Below, one piece after another: positions 41,923 to 51,208 of a stretch of 64,000 nucleotides of DNA; position 1 is the stretch's first letter; each line of letters begins with the position of its first letter. The stretch is from JAJUFS01 sp036381175 (GTDB taxonomy: Bacteria; Pseudomonadota; Gammaproteobacteria; Natronospirales; JAJUFS01). The position numbers were made by a program, and so were the translations under genes. The stretch is from positions 1 to 64,000 of the forward strand of contig DASVDI010000041.1 in assembly GCA_036381175.1 (NCBI GenBank). Reading direction: 5' to 3'. The notes under the pieces are model-generated. The model was not told the DNA's origin. It searched no databases and worked only from the letters and a program-made list of their open reading frames with translations.

Positions 41923-43627
41923 CGACAACAAACAAGCGGCATGGGCGTGGCGCAGCACGTTCGTTGCGGCGCTGTTCGTCTCGGGTGCGTTGCTGATGGC
42001 CGCGCGCGCCGTTGACTTGCAAGTATTGCGAACGGATTTCCTGCAGGACCAGGGCCAGGCGCGCTACGTGCGTGTCGCTGAAATGCCTGCGCATCGCGGC
42101 ATGATTACCGATCGCAATGGCGACGTGCTGGCGGTCTCGACGCCGGTCGCGTCCGTCTGGGCGAATCCGCAGGAGATGGAGAAGTCCATTTCGCGGTTGA
42201 GCGAGGTTGCCGAAATCATCGGCGCGGATGCGAAGGATCTGATACGCGCCGTAACCGAACGGCCCGATCGCGAGTTCGTTTACCTGGAGCGGCACATTCC
42301 GCCGCACAAGGGCGATGCGATCGAAGCGCTCGGCATTCCCGGTATTTACCTGCAACGTGAGTACAAGCGTTTCTATCCGGCAGCGGAAGTGACATCTCAC
42401 GTGCTCGGTTTCACGAACATCGATGACAAGGGCCAGGAAGGTCTCGAGCTCTCTTTCAATGAATGGTTGAGTGGTGAAGCGGGCGCGAAGCGCGTGTTGC
42501 GTGACCGGCTCGGCCGGACGATCGAGGATCTCGAACTGTTGCGCGCGCCCCAACCCGGCAAGACGCTGCGCACGAGCATCGATCTGCGCTTGCAGTATCT
42601 CGCGTACCGCGAACTGAAAGCCGCGATCCTTGAACACAAGGCCGTGTCCGGTTCCATTGTGGTATTGAATCCGGAAACCGGTGAAGTGCTCGCGCTCGCG
42701 AACCAGCCGTCGTTCAATCCGAACAACCGTGCCGATTACCAGAGTTCGCATTATCGCAATCGCGCAGTGACGGATGTGTTCGAGCCTGGTTCGAGTTTCA
42801 AGCCGTTCCCGATCGCCGCAGCATTGGAAACCGATCGTTACGAACCCTCCACGCCGATCGATACGTCACCAGGATTCATCAAGGTCGGCGGTTACTCCGT
42901 GCGCGATCCGCGCAATTACGGTTTGATCGACGTCACAACCGTCTTGACGAAATCCGTCAACACCGGCGCGAGCCGCATCGCGCTTTCGCTGGAACGCGAT
43001 TACTTGTGGTCGGCGCTGGCGCGTTTCGGTTTCGGCAGCGTGACCGGCAGTGCCTTGCCCGGTGAAACGGGCGGCGTGTTGCCGCATTGGCAACGCTGGC
43101 GCGAAGTGACGCAAGCAACGCTCGCGTATGGCTACGGACTCAGCGTCACGCCGCTGCAACTCGCGCAGGGCTACGCGATTCTTGCGGCCGGTGGCGTGCG
43201 CCATCCAATAACATTGGTTGCTGGTGAATCACGTCCCGGGGAACGCGTGATTTCCGCGGAAAGCGCGCGTGAAATGCGTCGCATGCTGGAAACCGTCGTC
43301 GAGGCCGGCGGCACCGGCACGGCGGCGGGCATCAACGGTTACCGCGTTGCGGGCAAGACCGGCACGGCGCGCAAGGCGGTCGCGGGCGGTTATTCGACGG
43401 ACAAGCACATCGCGGTGTTCGCCGGTTTCGCGCCAGTGTCGGATCCGCAACTGGTGGTTGTCGTCGTCATCAACGAACCCCATGAAGACGGTTACTACGG
43501 CGGCGATATCGCGGCACCCGTGTTCGCGCGCGTAATGGCGGGCGGATTGCGCGTGCTCGGTGTTCCGCCGGACGCTGTCGATGAAGACGAAAAAACCAAC
43601 CTGATCGCCGGAAGGATCGCGCCATGA
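41909..43627 (+). CDS. ftsI: Peptidoglycan transpeptidase FtsI (PBP3)
   Basis: A 572-residue septal cross-linking enzyme. One N-terminal helix (about 16-35) anchors it. A PBP dimerisation domain (about 60-210) follows, with RGMITDRNGDVLAVSTP. The transpeptidase domain has Ser295-x-x-Lys298 in EPGSSFKPF, SVN in KSVNTG and KTG in AGKTGTARK. The SSFK form replaces the STVK of E. coli. It overlaps murE by 4 bases. Confidence 0.97.
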   Translation: MQSVDDNKQAAWAWRSTFVAALFVSGALLMAARAVDLQVLRTDFLQDQGQARYVRVAEMPAHRGMITDRNGDVLAVSTPVASVWANPQEMEKSISRLSEVAEIIGADAKDLIRAVTERPDREFVYLERHIPPHKGDAIEALGIPGIYLQREYKRFYPAAEVTSHVLGFTNIDDKGQEGLELSFNEWLSGEAGAKRVLRDRLGRTIEDLELLRAPQPGKTLRTSIDLRLQYLAYRELKAAILEHKAVSGSIVVLNPETGEVLALANQPSFNPNNRADYQSSHYRNRAVTDVFEPGSSFKPFPIAAALETDRYEPSTPIDTSPGFIKVGGYSVRDPRNYGLIDVTTVLTKSVNTGASRIALSLERDYLWSALARFGFGSVTGSALPGETGGVLPHWQRWREVTQATLAYGYGLSVTPLQLAQGYAILAAGGVRHPITLVAGESRPGERVISAESAREMRRMLETVVEAGGTGTAAGINGYRVAGKTGTARKAVAGGYSTDKHIAVFAGFAPVSDPQLVVVVVINEPHEDGYYGGDIAAPVFARVMAGGLRVLGVPPDAVDEDEKTNLIAGRIAP

Positions 43628-45132
43628 GCGCCCGTCACGGAACATCCCTGCACGAATTGCTGAACGGCATTCCCGGCGTGGCAAGCGTTCCGGACCGCGT
43701 TGTCCAGGGCGTGAGTCTCGACAGCCGTTTCGTTGTGTCCGGCGGTGCGTTTCTCGCGTGCGCGGGCATCAGTTCGCACGGTCTCGAATACATTGATGAA
43801 GCATTGCGACACGGCGCGAGTGTTGTGCTCTGGGAGCCGGTGCCAGGCGTGCAGCCGCCGAACATTCCCTCGAACACGGTTTCGGTGCGCGTGCCGGACC
43901 TGTCTGCGCATGCGGGTGCGATCGCCGCGACGTTCTATGGCGATCCGTCAGCGCGCATGAGCGTGATAGGCATCACCGGCACAAATGGCAAAACGTCAGT
44001 GAGCCATCTCGCTGCGCAGGCCTTGTCGGCGTACGGCCGGCGTTGCGCGGTTGCCGGAACACTCGGTTACGGTTTCATCGATTCACTGGAACCGGCCACG
44101 CACACGACCCCTGACGCGGTAAAACTCCAGGCATTGTTCGCGCAACTTGCCGGCAGCGGGGCCGATGCCATTGCAATGGAAGTTTCTTCGCATGCGCTTG
44201 AACAACAGCGCGTGTCGGGCGTGAATTTCCACACGGCGGTGTTCACCAACCTGACGCGCGATCACCTGGATTACCACGATGGCCTTGGCGCTTACGCGGC
44301 GGCCAAGCGTCGCTTGTTTCACATGCCCGGACTGAATGCTGCTGTCGTGAATATCGACGACGCCGTCGGTCGCGATATTGTCGCGAATCTTCCAGACGGT
44401 GTGCGCGCGTGGCCATTTGCAACGCATGCAGAATCGCTGCAAGGGATCGCTGCGGAAAACATCCTGTTCGCCGAGCGGATGGAATTCGATGCACAAGGCA
44501 TCAGCCTCGACATCAATGCAGCGGGCAAGCAGGTGATGCTGCGCGCACCCTTGTTCGGCCGTTTCAACGCGCTGAATCTCCTTGCGGTGTTCGGCATCCT
44601 GATGAGCCTCGGCATTCCCGCAGATGATGCGGCGCGCGCGCTTGGCGGCGTTCGTCCCGTGCGCGGCCGAATGGAACGTCTTGGCGGTGGCGAGCGTCCG
44701 CTGGTGATTGTCGATTACGCGCACACGCCGGACGCGCTTTCGCAGATTCTTGCCGCGGCGCGTGAACATTGCGCAGGAAAATTGTTCTGCGTGTTCGGTT
44801 GTGGTGGTGATCGTGATCGCGGCAAGCGACCCGAGATGGGCAGGATTGCGGAATCCATGGCAGACGCCGTGATCGTTACCGATGACAATCCGCGCACCGA
44901 AGATGGCAACGCGATTGTCGAGCAAATTGTTGCGGGCATGACGAAACGCGATGCCGCGCGAATCGAGCGTGATCGCAAGATCGCAATTCAATCCGCGATC
45001 AAGGAAGCCGCGAGTGGTGATGTTGTCGTGATCGCTGGCAAGGGTCACGAGGATTACCAGATCACCGGCACCCGCCGCGAACACTTTTCCGACAGCGAAG
45101 TCGCGCGTGTCGCGCTGGAGGCGGCGGCATGA
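43624..45132 (+). CDS. murE: UDP-MurNAc-tripeptide ligase, meso-diaminopimelate adding
   Basis: A 502-residue ATP-dependent ligase that adds the third residue of the stem peptide. The P-loop is GITGTNGKTSVSHLAAQAL. VTDDNPRTED carries the DNPR motif that selects meso-diaminopimelate over lysine. VIAGKGHEDYQ is the usual end motif. It is coupled to ftsI upstream and murF downstream by 4-base overlaps. Confidence 0.97.
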   Translation: MSARHGTSLHELLNGIPGVASVPDRVVQGVSLDSRFVVSGGAFLACAGISSHGLEYIDEALRHGASVVLWEPVPGVQPPNIPSNTVSVRVPDLSAHAGAIAATFYGDPSARMSVIGITGTNGKTSVSHLAAQALSAYGRRCAVAGTLGYGFIDSLEPATHTTPDAVKLQALFAQLAGSGADAIAMEVSSHALEQQRVSGVNFHTAVFTNLTRDHLDYHDGLGAYAAAKRRLFHMPGLNAAVVNIDDAVGRDIVANLPDGVRAWPFATHAESLQGIAAENILFAERMEFDAQGISLDINAAGKQVMLRAPLFGRFNALNLLAVFGILMSLGIPADDAARALGGVRPVRGRMERLGGGERPLVIVDYAHTPDALSQILAAAREHCAGKLFCVFGCGGDRDRGKRPEMGRIAESMADAVIVTDDNPRTEDGNAIVEQIVAGMTKRDAARIERDRKIAIQSAIKEAASGDVVVIAGKGHEDYQITGTRREHFSDSEVARVALEAAA

Positions 45133-46493
45133 ACGCGAATTCGAACATGACCGGTCTTGATTTCATCGTGCTGCACACGGGAGCGCGTCTTGTTGGCGAG
45201 CCGGTCGAAATCACCGGCGTCTCGACAGACACCCGGCGCATTCGCGCGGGCGAGTTGTTCGTTGCACTCAGCGGTCCACGTTTCGACGGTCATGATTTTG
45301 CCGCGCAAGCGGCAGATGCCGGCGCCGCGGCGCTGCTCGTGGATCACGAGATCGATTGCGATCTGCCGCAGTTGATTGTCGATGACACGCTCATCGCGCT
45401 CGGGCGTTTCGCCGCTGCATGGCGCAGCAATTTTTCATTGTCCGTCATCGGTGTGACGGGAAGCACCGGCAAGACCACGGTCAAGCAGATGCTCACCGCG
45501 ATACTTTCCGAGCGTGGCGATGTGCTCGCAACGGAAGGGAATCTCAACAACGAGATCGGCGTGCCGCTCACGCTCTTGCGTCTGCGCGACGAACACCGCT
45601 TTGCGGTCATCGAGATGGGTGCGAATCACGCCGGTGAAATTGCATTCCTGGCCGGGCTCGTCCGTCCGGGCATTGGCCTTGTCACGAATGCGGGCGCCGC
45701 GCATCTCGAAGGTTTCGGCAGCATTGAAGGCGTGGTTGAAGCCAAGGGTGAAATGTATGCGGGCGTTGTCGACGGAGGCACCTGCATCATCAACGGCGAT
45801 CAGCCGTGGACGGAAGACTGGAAGGCGCGCGCCGGCGCGCGCCGCAAGCTGACGTTCGGCATGAGCGAGGCGAGCGATTTCCACGTCGATGGCGACGTGC
45901 AGGAAACCGATGACGGCATTCGCTTTCGCATGGCATCGCGCGACGGTGCGATCGATGTGGAATTGCCGTTGCACGGCCAGCACAACGTCATGAACGCGCT
46001 GGCCGCGGCAACTGCGGCGTGTGCTGCCGACATCGACTTGCCGACGATTGCGGATGGATTCCGCAAGGTCGCGAATGTCGGCGGACGCATGCATGTCGAA
46101 CGTCTCGATAACGGCGTGGTGCTGGTCGATGACACGTACAACGCGAATCCCTTGTCCATGCGTGCAGCCATCGATTGGCTCGCCGCCGGCCAGCGTCGCG
46201 GCTGGCTGGTGATGGGCGACATGGGCGAACTCGGTCCGGACGCGCGTTCGCTGCACGAGGAAGTCGGAAGTTATGCGGCGGAGTGCGGCGTTGAGCGCCT
46301 GTATTGCCTCGGCGAATTGAGTGCGGCTGCGTGCGCCGCATTCGGCAGCGCGCATTGTTATACGAATCACAATCAATTGATCGACGCGCTCGCTGGCGAA
46401 CTTGAAGCGGGAGTCACGGTTCTGGTCAAGGGTTCGAGGAGTGCGCGCATGGAACGCGTCACCGCGGACCTTCGCGAACGGGGGATGCGCTGA
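45129..46493 (+). CDS. murF: UDP-MurNAc-tripeptide:D-Ala-D-Ala ligase
   Basis: A 454-residue ligase that adds D-alanyl-D-alanine to complete the cytosolic precursor. The P-loop GVTGSTGKTTVKQMLTAIL, EMGANHAGEIAFL and VDDTYNANPLSMRAAI are intact. Translation is coupled to murE by ATGA, and the last base of its stop is the first of mraY's start. Confidence 0.97.
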   Translation: MNANSNMTGLDFIVLHTGARLVGEPVEITGVSTDTRRIRAGELFVALSGPRFDGHDFAAQAADAGAAALLVDHEIDCDLPQLIVDDTLIALGRFAAAWRSNFSLSVIGVTGSTGKTTVKQMLTAILSERGDVLATEGNLNNEIGVPLTLLRLRDEHRFAVIEMGANHAGEIAFLAGLVRPGIGLVTNAGAAHLEGFGSIEGVVEAKGEMYAGVVDGGTCIINGDQPWTEDWKARAGARRKLTFGMSEASDFHVDGDVQETDDGIRFRMASRDGAIDVELPLHGQHNVMNALAAATAACAADIDLPTIADGFRKVANVGGRMHVERLDNGVVLVDDTYNANPLSMRAAIDWLAAGQRRGWLVMGDMGELGPDARSLHEEVGSYAAECGVERLYCLGELSAAACAAFGSAHCYTNHNQLIDALAGELEAGVTVLVKGSRSARMERVTADLRERGMR

Positions 46494-47575
46494 TGCTGCT
46501 CTGGCTGTCCGAATACCTGGTGCAGTTCCACACAGGCTTCAACGTGTTCCAGTACCTGACCTTGCGCGCGATTCTCGGCGCGCTGACCTCGCTGGCCGTG
46601 GGCTTTGTCATCGGACCGTGGATGATTCGTCATCTGACGTTCCGGCAGATCGGCCAGACGGTGCGCGACGACGGTCCGCTGACGCATCTTCCGAAAGCCG
46701 GCACGCCGACGATGGGCGGCTTGCTGATTTTGTTCGGCATCGTCATCAGCACCTTGTTGTGGGCCGACCTCGACAACGTTTATGTCTGGGTTGTGCTCGG
46801 CGTGACGATGTCGTTCGGCGTCATCGGCTGGGTTGATGATTATCGCAAGCTGGTGCTGAAAGATCCGAAGGGCCTCGCGGCGCGTTGGAAATATTTCTGG
46901 CAATCGGCGGCGGGACTGACGGCAGCGATTGTTCTCTACCAGCATGCGGCGACACCTGCGGCAACGGAACTGCTCGTGCCATTTTTCAAGAATGTTTCCA
47001 TTCCGCTGGGCGTTGGTTACGTGTTCCTCGCGTACTTCGTGATTGTCGGCGCAAGCAATGCGGTCAACCTTACCGACGGACTTGACGGTCTCGCGATCAT
47101 GCCGAGCGTGCTGGTCGGCGGCGCACTCGGTGTGTTCGCGTATGCATCGGGCAATATCAATTTCGCGGAGTATTTGCAGATCCCGCACATTCCCGGCGCG
47201 GGCGAAGTCGTCATTTTCTGCGGCGCGCTGGTCGGCGCGGGATTGGCGTTTCTCTGGTTCAACTCCTATCCCGCACAGGTTTTCATGGGCGACATCGGTG
47301 CGCTCGCACTTGGCGCCGCGCTCGGCACGATCGCCGTTGTGGTTCGCCAGGAACTGGTGCTGTTCATCATGGGCGGCATTTTCGTGGTGGAAACCGTTTC
47401 GGTGATCCTGCAAGTCACGTCATACAAGCTCACCGGTCGGCGCATTTTTCGCATGGCGCCGCTGCATCACCATTTTGAATTGAAAGGCTGGCCGGAGCCG
47501 AAAGTGATTGTGCGTTTCTGGATCATCACCGTGATCCTGGTGTTGATCGGACTTTCAACGTTGAAGATTCGTTAA
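46493..47575 (+). CDS. mraY: Phospho-MurNAc-pentapeptide transferase
   Basis: A 360-residue inner-membrane enzyme with about ten helices, which makes lipid I from UDP-MurNAc-pentapeptide and undecaprenyl phosphate. Key motifs are HLPKAGTPTMGGLLIL, FGVIGWVDDYRKLVLKD with the catalytic Asp pair, NLTDGLDGLAI and MAPLHHHFELKGWPE. It is followed by murD after a 5-base gap. Confidence 0.98.
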   Translation: MLLWLSEYLVQFHTGFNVFQYLTLRAILGALTSLAVGFVIGPWMIRHLTFRQIGQTVRDDGPLTHLPKAGTPTMGGLLILFGIVISTLLWADLDNVYVWVVLGVTMSFGVIGWVDDYRKLVLKDPKGLAARWKYFWQSAAGLTAAIVLYQHAATPAATELLVPFFKNVSIPLGVGYVFLAYFVIVGASNAVNLTDGLDGLAIMPSVLVGGALGVFAYASGNINFAEYLQIPHIPGAGEVVIFCGALVGAGLAFLWFNSYPAQVFMGDIGALALGAALGTIAVVVRQELVLFIMGGIFVVETVSVILQVTSYKLTGRRIFRMAPLHHHFELKGWPEPKVIVRFWIITVILVLIGLSTLKIR

Positions 47576-47580
47576 GGCGA

Positions 47581-48930
47581 ATGATGGAAACCGCAACGCA
47601 AAAACAGCGCAAGGCAATGGTGGTCGGTCTCGGCAAGACCGGGCTGTCCGCTGCGCGCTGGTTGCACGCGCAAGGCTACGCCGTGGCTGTCACCGACAGC
47701 CGCGCGAAGCCGCCGGGGCTCGATGCCTTGCGCGACGTCTTGCCGGATGCGGCAGTTTTTGTCGGTGGTTTTTCGGATGCAGCGCTTGCGAACGCGGACC
47801 TCGTTGTCGTTTCACCCGGCGTGCCGCTTTCCGATCCCTTCATCGCGCGCGTGAAGGAAACCGGTGTCGAGCTCATCGGCGACGTTGAACTGTTCTCGCG
47901 CGTCGTCACGCAACCCGTAGTTGCGGTGACCGGCTCGAACGGCAAGAGCACCGTCGCGACCTTGTTTTCGATGATGGCGGAATATGCCGGCCGCCGCCCG
48001 GGCCTTGGCGGTAACGTCGGTACACCGGTGCTGGATCTGCTCGCAGAAGCGGATCGCGATCTTTACGTGCTGGAACTTTCCAGTTTCCAGCTTGAATCAA
48101 CGCGCTCGCTCGCGGCGGCTGCGGCGGTCGTGCTGAACGTCACGCCGGATCACATCGACTGGCACGGCAGCATGGAACGTTACGCCGAGGCGAAAGCGAA
48201 AATTTATCGCAACGCGGGTGTTTGTGTTTTCAATTGCGATGATGCGTGGTCAACACGACTCGCGGCGGATTTGCCGAATGCCTTGAGTTTCGGGCTCGAT
48301 GCGCCGGAACGCGAAATTGATTTCGGGCTCGTCGAGCACCATGGCGAGAGCTGGCTTGCTCGCGGTGCAGAGCGACTGCTGCCTGTCGAGGCGATGAAGA
48401 TCACCGGCAGTCACAATTACGCGAACGCGCTTGCGTGTCTCGCGCTCGGTTACGCCGCGGGGCTTTCACGCGACGCCATGCTGTCCGCCTTGCGCGATTT
48501 CGCGGGCTTGCCGCATCGCATGCGCCAGGTTGCGGAAATCAACAAGGTCGTTTTCGTGAACGATTCCAAGGGTACGAATGTCGGCGCAACGATCGCGGCA
48601 ATTCGTGGGGCGGGTTGTCCCTTGGTATTGATCGCGGGCGGCGAGGGCAAGGGCCAGGATTTCGCCGAGTTGGCGGATGTCATGTCAGGGCGCGTGCGCT
48701 ACGTCGTGTTGATTGGCCGCGCAGCGAACGACATCGCCGCCGCCGTCGCCGATCGCTTGCCATCAAGCATTGTCGAAGACATGCCCGCTGCAGTCCGGGC
48801 GGCTGCCGACGTCGCACAACCGGGTGACATGGTGTTGTTGTCGCCGGCCTGTTCGAGCCTCGACATGTTCACGAACTATGAAGCGCGTGGCGATGCCTTT
48901 GCCGCCGCCGTGCGGGAGCTCGGCGCATGA
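47581..48930 (+). CDS. murD: UDP-MurNAc-L-alanine:D-glutamate ligase
   Basis: A 449-residue ligase that adds D-glutamate. An N-terminal Rossmann-like domain (MVVGLGKTGLSAARWLH) is followed by the ATP-binding domain with TGSNGKSTVATLF and the end domain with VLLSPACSSLDMFTNYEARG. FVNDSKGTN binds the metal and nucleotide. Two in-frame ATGs are at the start; the first is used. It overlaps ftsW by 4 bases. Confidence 0.97.
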   Translation: MMETATQKQRKAMVVGLGKTGLSAARWLHAQGYAVAVTDSRAKPPGLDALRDVLPDAAVFVGGFSDAALANADLVVVSPGVPLSDPFIARVKETGVELIGDVELFSRVVTQPVVAVTGSNGKSTVATLFSMMAEYAGRRPGLGGNVGTPVLDLLAEADRDLYVLELSSFQLESTRSLAAAAAVVLNVTPDHIDWHGSMERYAEAKAKIYRNAGVCVFNCDDAWSTRLAADLPNALSFGLDAPEREIDFGLVEHHGESWLARGAERLLPVEAMKITGSHNYANALACLALGYAAGLSRDAMLSALRDFAGLPHRMRQVAEINKVVFVNDSKGTNVGATIAAIRGAGCPLVLIAGGEGKGQDFAELADVMSGRVRYVVLIGRAANDIAAAVADRLPSSIVEDMPAAVRAAADVAQPGDMVLLSPACSSLDMFTNYEARGDAFAAAVRELGA

Positions 48931-50126
48931 ATGCGACCGCTGTCATGGATCGCAAAGTCGCGGGTGCCGTGCGCGCGCCGGAGTACGACTGGGTGTTGCT
49001 GACCGTCAGCGTTCTTCTGCTGTGTATCGGCATCGTGTTCGTGACATCGGCGTCGATCGCCATTGCGGAACGCGAAACGGGCAACGCGCTGTATTTCGCG
49101 AAACGGCAAGTGCTGTACGCCGGTGTCGGCATTGCCGCGGCCGTATTCATGATGCTGGTGCCGCTGAAAGTCTGGCGGCGGTTGAGCGCGCTGTTGCTGT
49201 TCGGCGCGCTCGGGTTGCTGACGCTGGTGCTGGTGCCGGGATTCGGTCACGAAGTGAATGGCAGCGTGCGCTGGCTGACCATCGGATCGGTTCGCTTGAT
49301 CCAGGCATCGGAGCCGGCGCGTTTGTTGTTGTTCATGTTTGTCGCCGATTACCTTGCGCGGCGCGGCGATGAAGTGCAGACATCGTTCACCGGTTTTGCC
49401 AAACCGCTCGGCCTGGTCGGGATCGCCGCTGTGCTGCTGCTGGCGGAACCGGACTTCGGCGCGGCGGCCGTGCTGGTCGCAACGGTCCTTGGAATGTTGT
49501 TCATCGGTGGCGCGCGGTTGCGTGATTTTTCCGTGCTGATGGTCGTTACCGCAGGCGCGATGATCGCACTGGTGCTGTCTTCACCCTATCGCATGGAGCG
49601 CATGACGGGATTCATGAATCCCTGGGCCGATCCCTTCGATTCGGGTTTCCAGTTGACACAGGCGTTGATCGCGATCGGACGCGGCGAATGGTTCGGCGTT
49701 GGTCTTGGCGCTGGCGTGCAGAAACTTTTCTACCTGCCGGAAGCGCATACGGATTTCGTGTTCGCGGTGATCGCCGAGGAGCTCGGCCTGCTGGGCGTGT
49801 TGTGTGTGATCGCATTGTATGTCGTGTTCTTCGCCCGCTGTTTTCGAATCGGACGTGGTGCGGCGCGCGCGGGACAAAGCTATGCGTCGCATCTCGCCTT
49901 CGGCATCGGGCTCTGGATCGGCATGCAGGCATTGATCAATCTCGGCGTGAACATGGGCGTGCTGCCAACGAAAGGCCTGACCTTGCCGCTCATCAGTTCC
50001 GGCGGTTCGAGCCTGCTGGTGACGGCGGCTGCCATCGGTCTTGTATTGCGCGCAGGTCTCGAAACAGAACGTGCCGACAATGACGTGTGGCGCAAGAAAT
50101 CCGGCACGCAGGGAGGGCGCCGATGA
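48927..50126 (+). CDS. ftsW: Septal peptidoglycan glycosyltransferase FtsW
   Basis: A 399-residue SEDS-family membrane protein with about ten helices. It polymerises glycan strands with FtsI at the septum. Motifs include FVTSASIAIAERETGN in the first loop, LLLAEPDFGAAAVL with the catalytic Asp and MGVLPTKGLTLPLISSGGSS near the C-terminus. It overlaps murG by 4 bases. Confidence 0.97.
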   Translation: MNATAVMDRKVAGAVRAPEYDWVLLTVSVLLLCIGIVFVTSASIAIAERETGNALYFAKRQVLYAGVGIAAAVFMMLVPLKVWRRLSALLLFGALGLLTLVLVPGFGHEVNGSVRWLTIGSVRLIQASEPARLLLFMFVADYLARRGDEVQTSFTGFAKPLGLVGIAAVLLLAEPDFGAAAVLVATVLGMLFIGGARLRDFSVLMVVTAGAMIALVLSSPYRMERMTGFMNPWADPFDSGFQLTQALIAIGRGEWFGVGLGAGVQKLFYLPEAHTDFVFAVIAEELGLLGVLCVIALYVVFFARCFRIGRGAARAGQSYASHLAFGIGLWIGMQALINLGVNMGVLPTKGLTLPLISSGGSSLLVTAAAIGLVLRAGLETERADNDVWRKKSGTQGGRR

Positions 50127-51208
50127 AACCGGTAATCCTCATCATGGCCGGCGGTACTGGCGGGCATGTGTTTCCGGCGCTCGCGGTCGCCGAGGCGTTG
50201 CGCGCGAATGACTGTCGCGTTGTCTGGCTCGGCACGCGCGCGGGTATCGAGGCGCGCCTCGTGCCCGCCGCAGGAATCGATATCGAATGGCTTCCTGTCA
50301 GCGGTTTGCGCGGCAAGGGAAAACTCGCGCTTCTGCTCGCACCGTTTCGCCTGTTGGGAGCCGGTTACGCGGCGCTCGGTGTGTTCAATCGCATGCGTCC
50401 AGCAGTTGTGCTCGGAATGGGCGGTTTTGCGAGTGGCCCCGGCGGTGTCGTCGCGTGGCTGAAACGGCGTCCGCTTGTCGTGCATGAGCAGAACGCCATC
50501 GCGGGGTTCACGAACCGTTGTCTCGCGCGCATTGCGTCTCGCGTGCTCGTCGCGTTTCCGAAAACCTTGAATGACGTTTCACAGGAAGAAGTGGTCGGCA
50601 ATCCGGTGCGCGAATCGGTGACGCAACTCGATGACCCGGAAAAACGTTTTGCAGGGCGTGACGGCGCGCTTCGAATTCTCGTGCTCGGCGGCAGTCTTGG
50701 CGCGCGCGCGTTGAATGAAATCGTGCCGCAAGCCATTCAAGCCTCCGGCCTTGCAGTTGAAGTGCGTCATCAATGCGGCCGTGGCGATGCGGATGGTGTG
50801 AAAAATTCATACGCCGATACGAACGCAACGGTCGAGCCGTTCATCGACGACATGGCCGCGGCATATGCCTGGGCAGACATTGCCATCTGCCGCGCCGGTG
50901 CGATGACGGTTTTCGAACTCGCCGCCGCCGGACTCGGCGCGGTGCTCGTGCCGTATCCGTTCGCCGTTGACGATCACCAGACCGCGAATGCACGTCACCT
51001 CGTCGATGTGCAGGCGGCAGTCGTTTTGCAGGAGAAGGAAATGAATGTCGAAAAGCTTGCGGCCTTGTTGCGCGAGCTGGGTGATCGCGAACGGCTTTCG
51101 ATGATGGCGAAAAAAGCGCGCGCCATGGCACGGCCGGATGCAACGCGACGTGTCGCTGATGCCTGTATGGCGCTTGCGAACGCTCGCGTGACGGGAGGTG
51201 CGGCATGA
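50123..51208 (+). CDS. murG: Lipid II synthase MurG
   Basis: A 361-residue peripheral membrane glycosyltransferase that adds GlcNAc to lipid I. IMAGGTGGHVFPALAVAEAL is the N-terminal glycine loop, GMGGFASGPGGVVAW the second, and ICRAGAMTVFELAAAGLG the UDP-GlcNAc site. AGGGAGGG precedes the ATG at 50123, which overlaps the ftsW stop by 4 bases. Confidence 0.98.
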   Translation: MKPVILIMAGGTGGHVFPALAVAEALRANDCRVVWLGTRAGIEARLVPAAGIDIEWLPVSGLRGKGKLALLLAPFRLLGAGYAALGVFNRMRPAVVLGMGGFASGPGGVVAWLKRRPLVVHEQNAIAGFTNRCLARIASRVLVAFPKTLNDVSQEEVVGNPVRESVTQLDDPEKRFAGRDGALRILVLGGSLGARALNEIVPQAIQASGLAVEVRHQCGRGDADGVKNSYADTNATVEPFIDDMAAAYAWADIAICRAGAMTVFELAAAGLGAVLVPYPFAVDDHQTANARHLVDVQAAVVLQEKEMNVEKLAALLRELGDRERLSMMAKKARAMARPDATRRVADACMALANARVTGGAA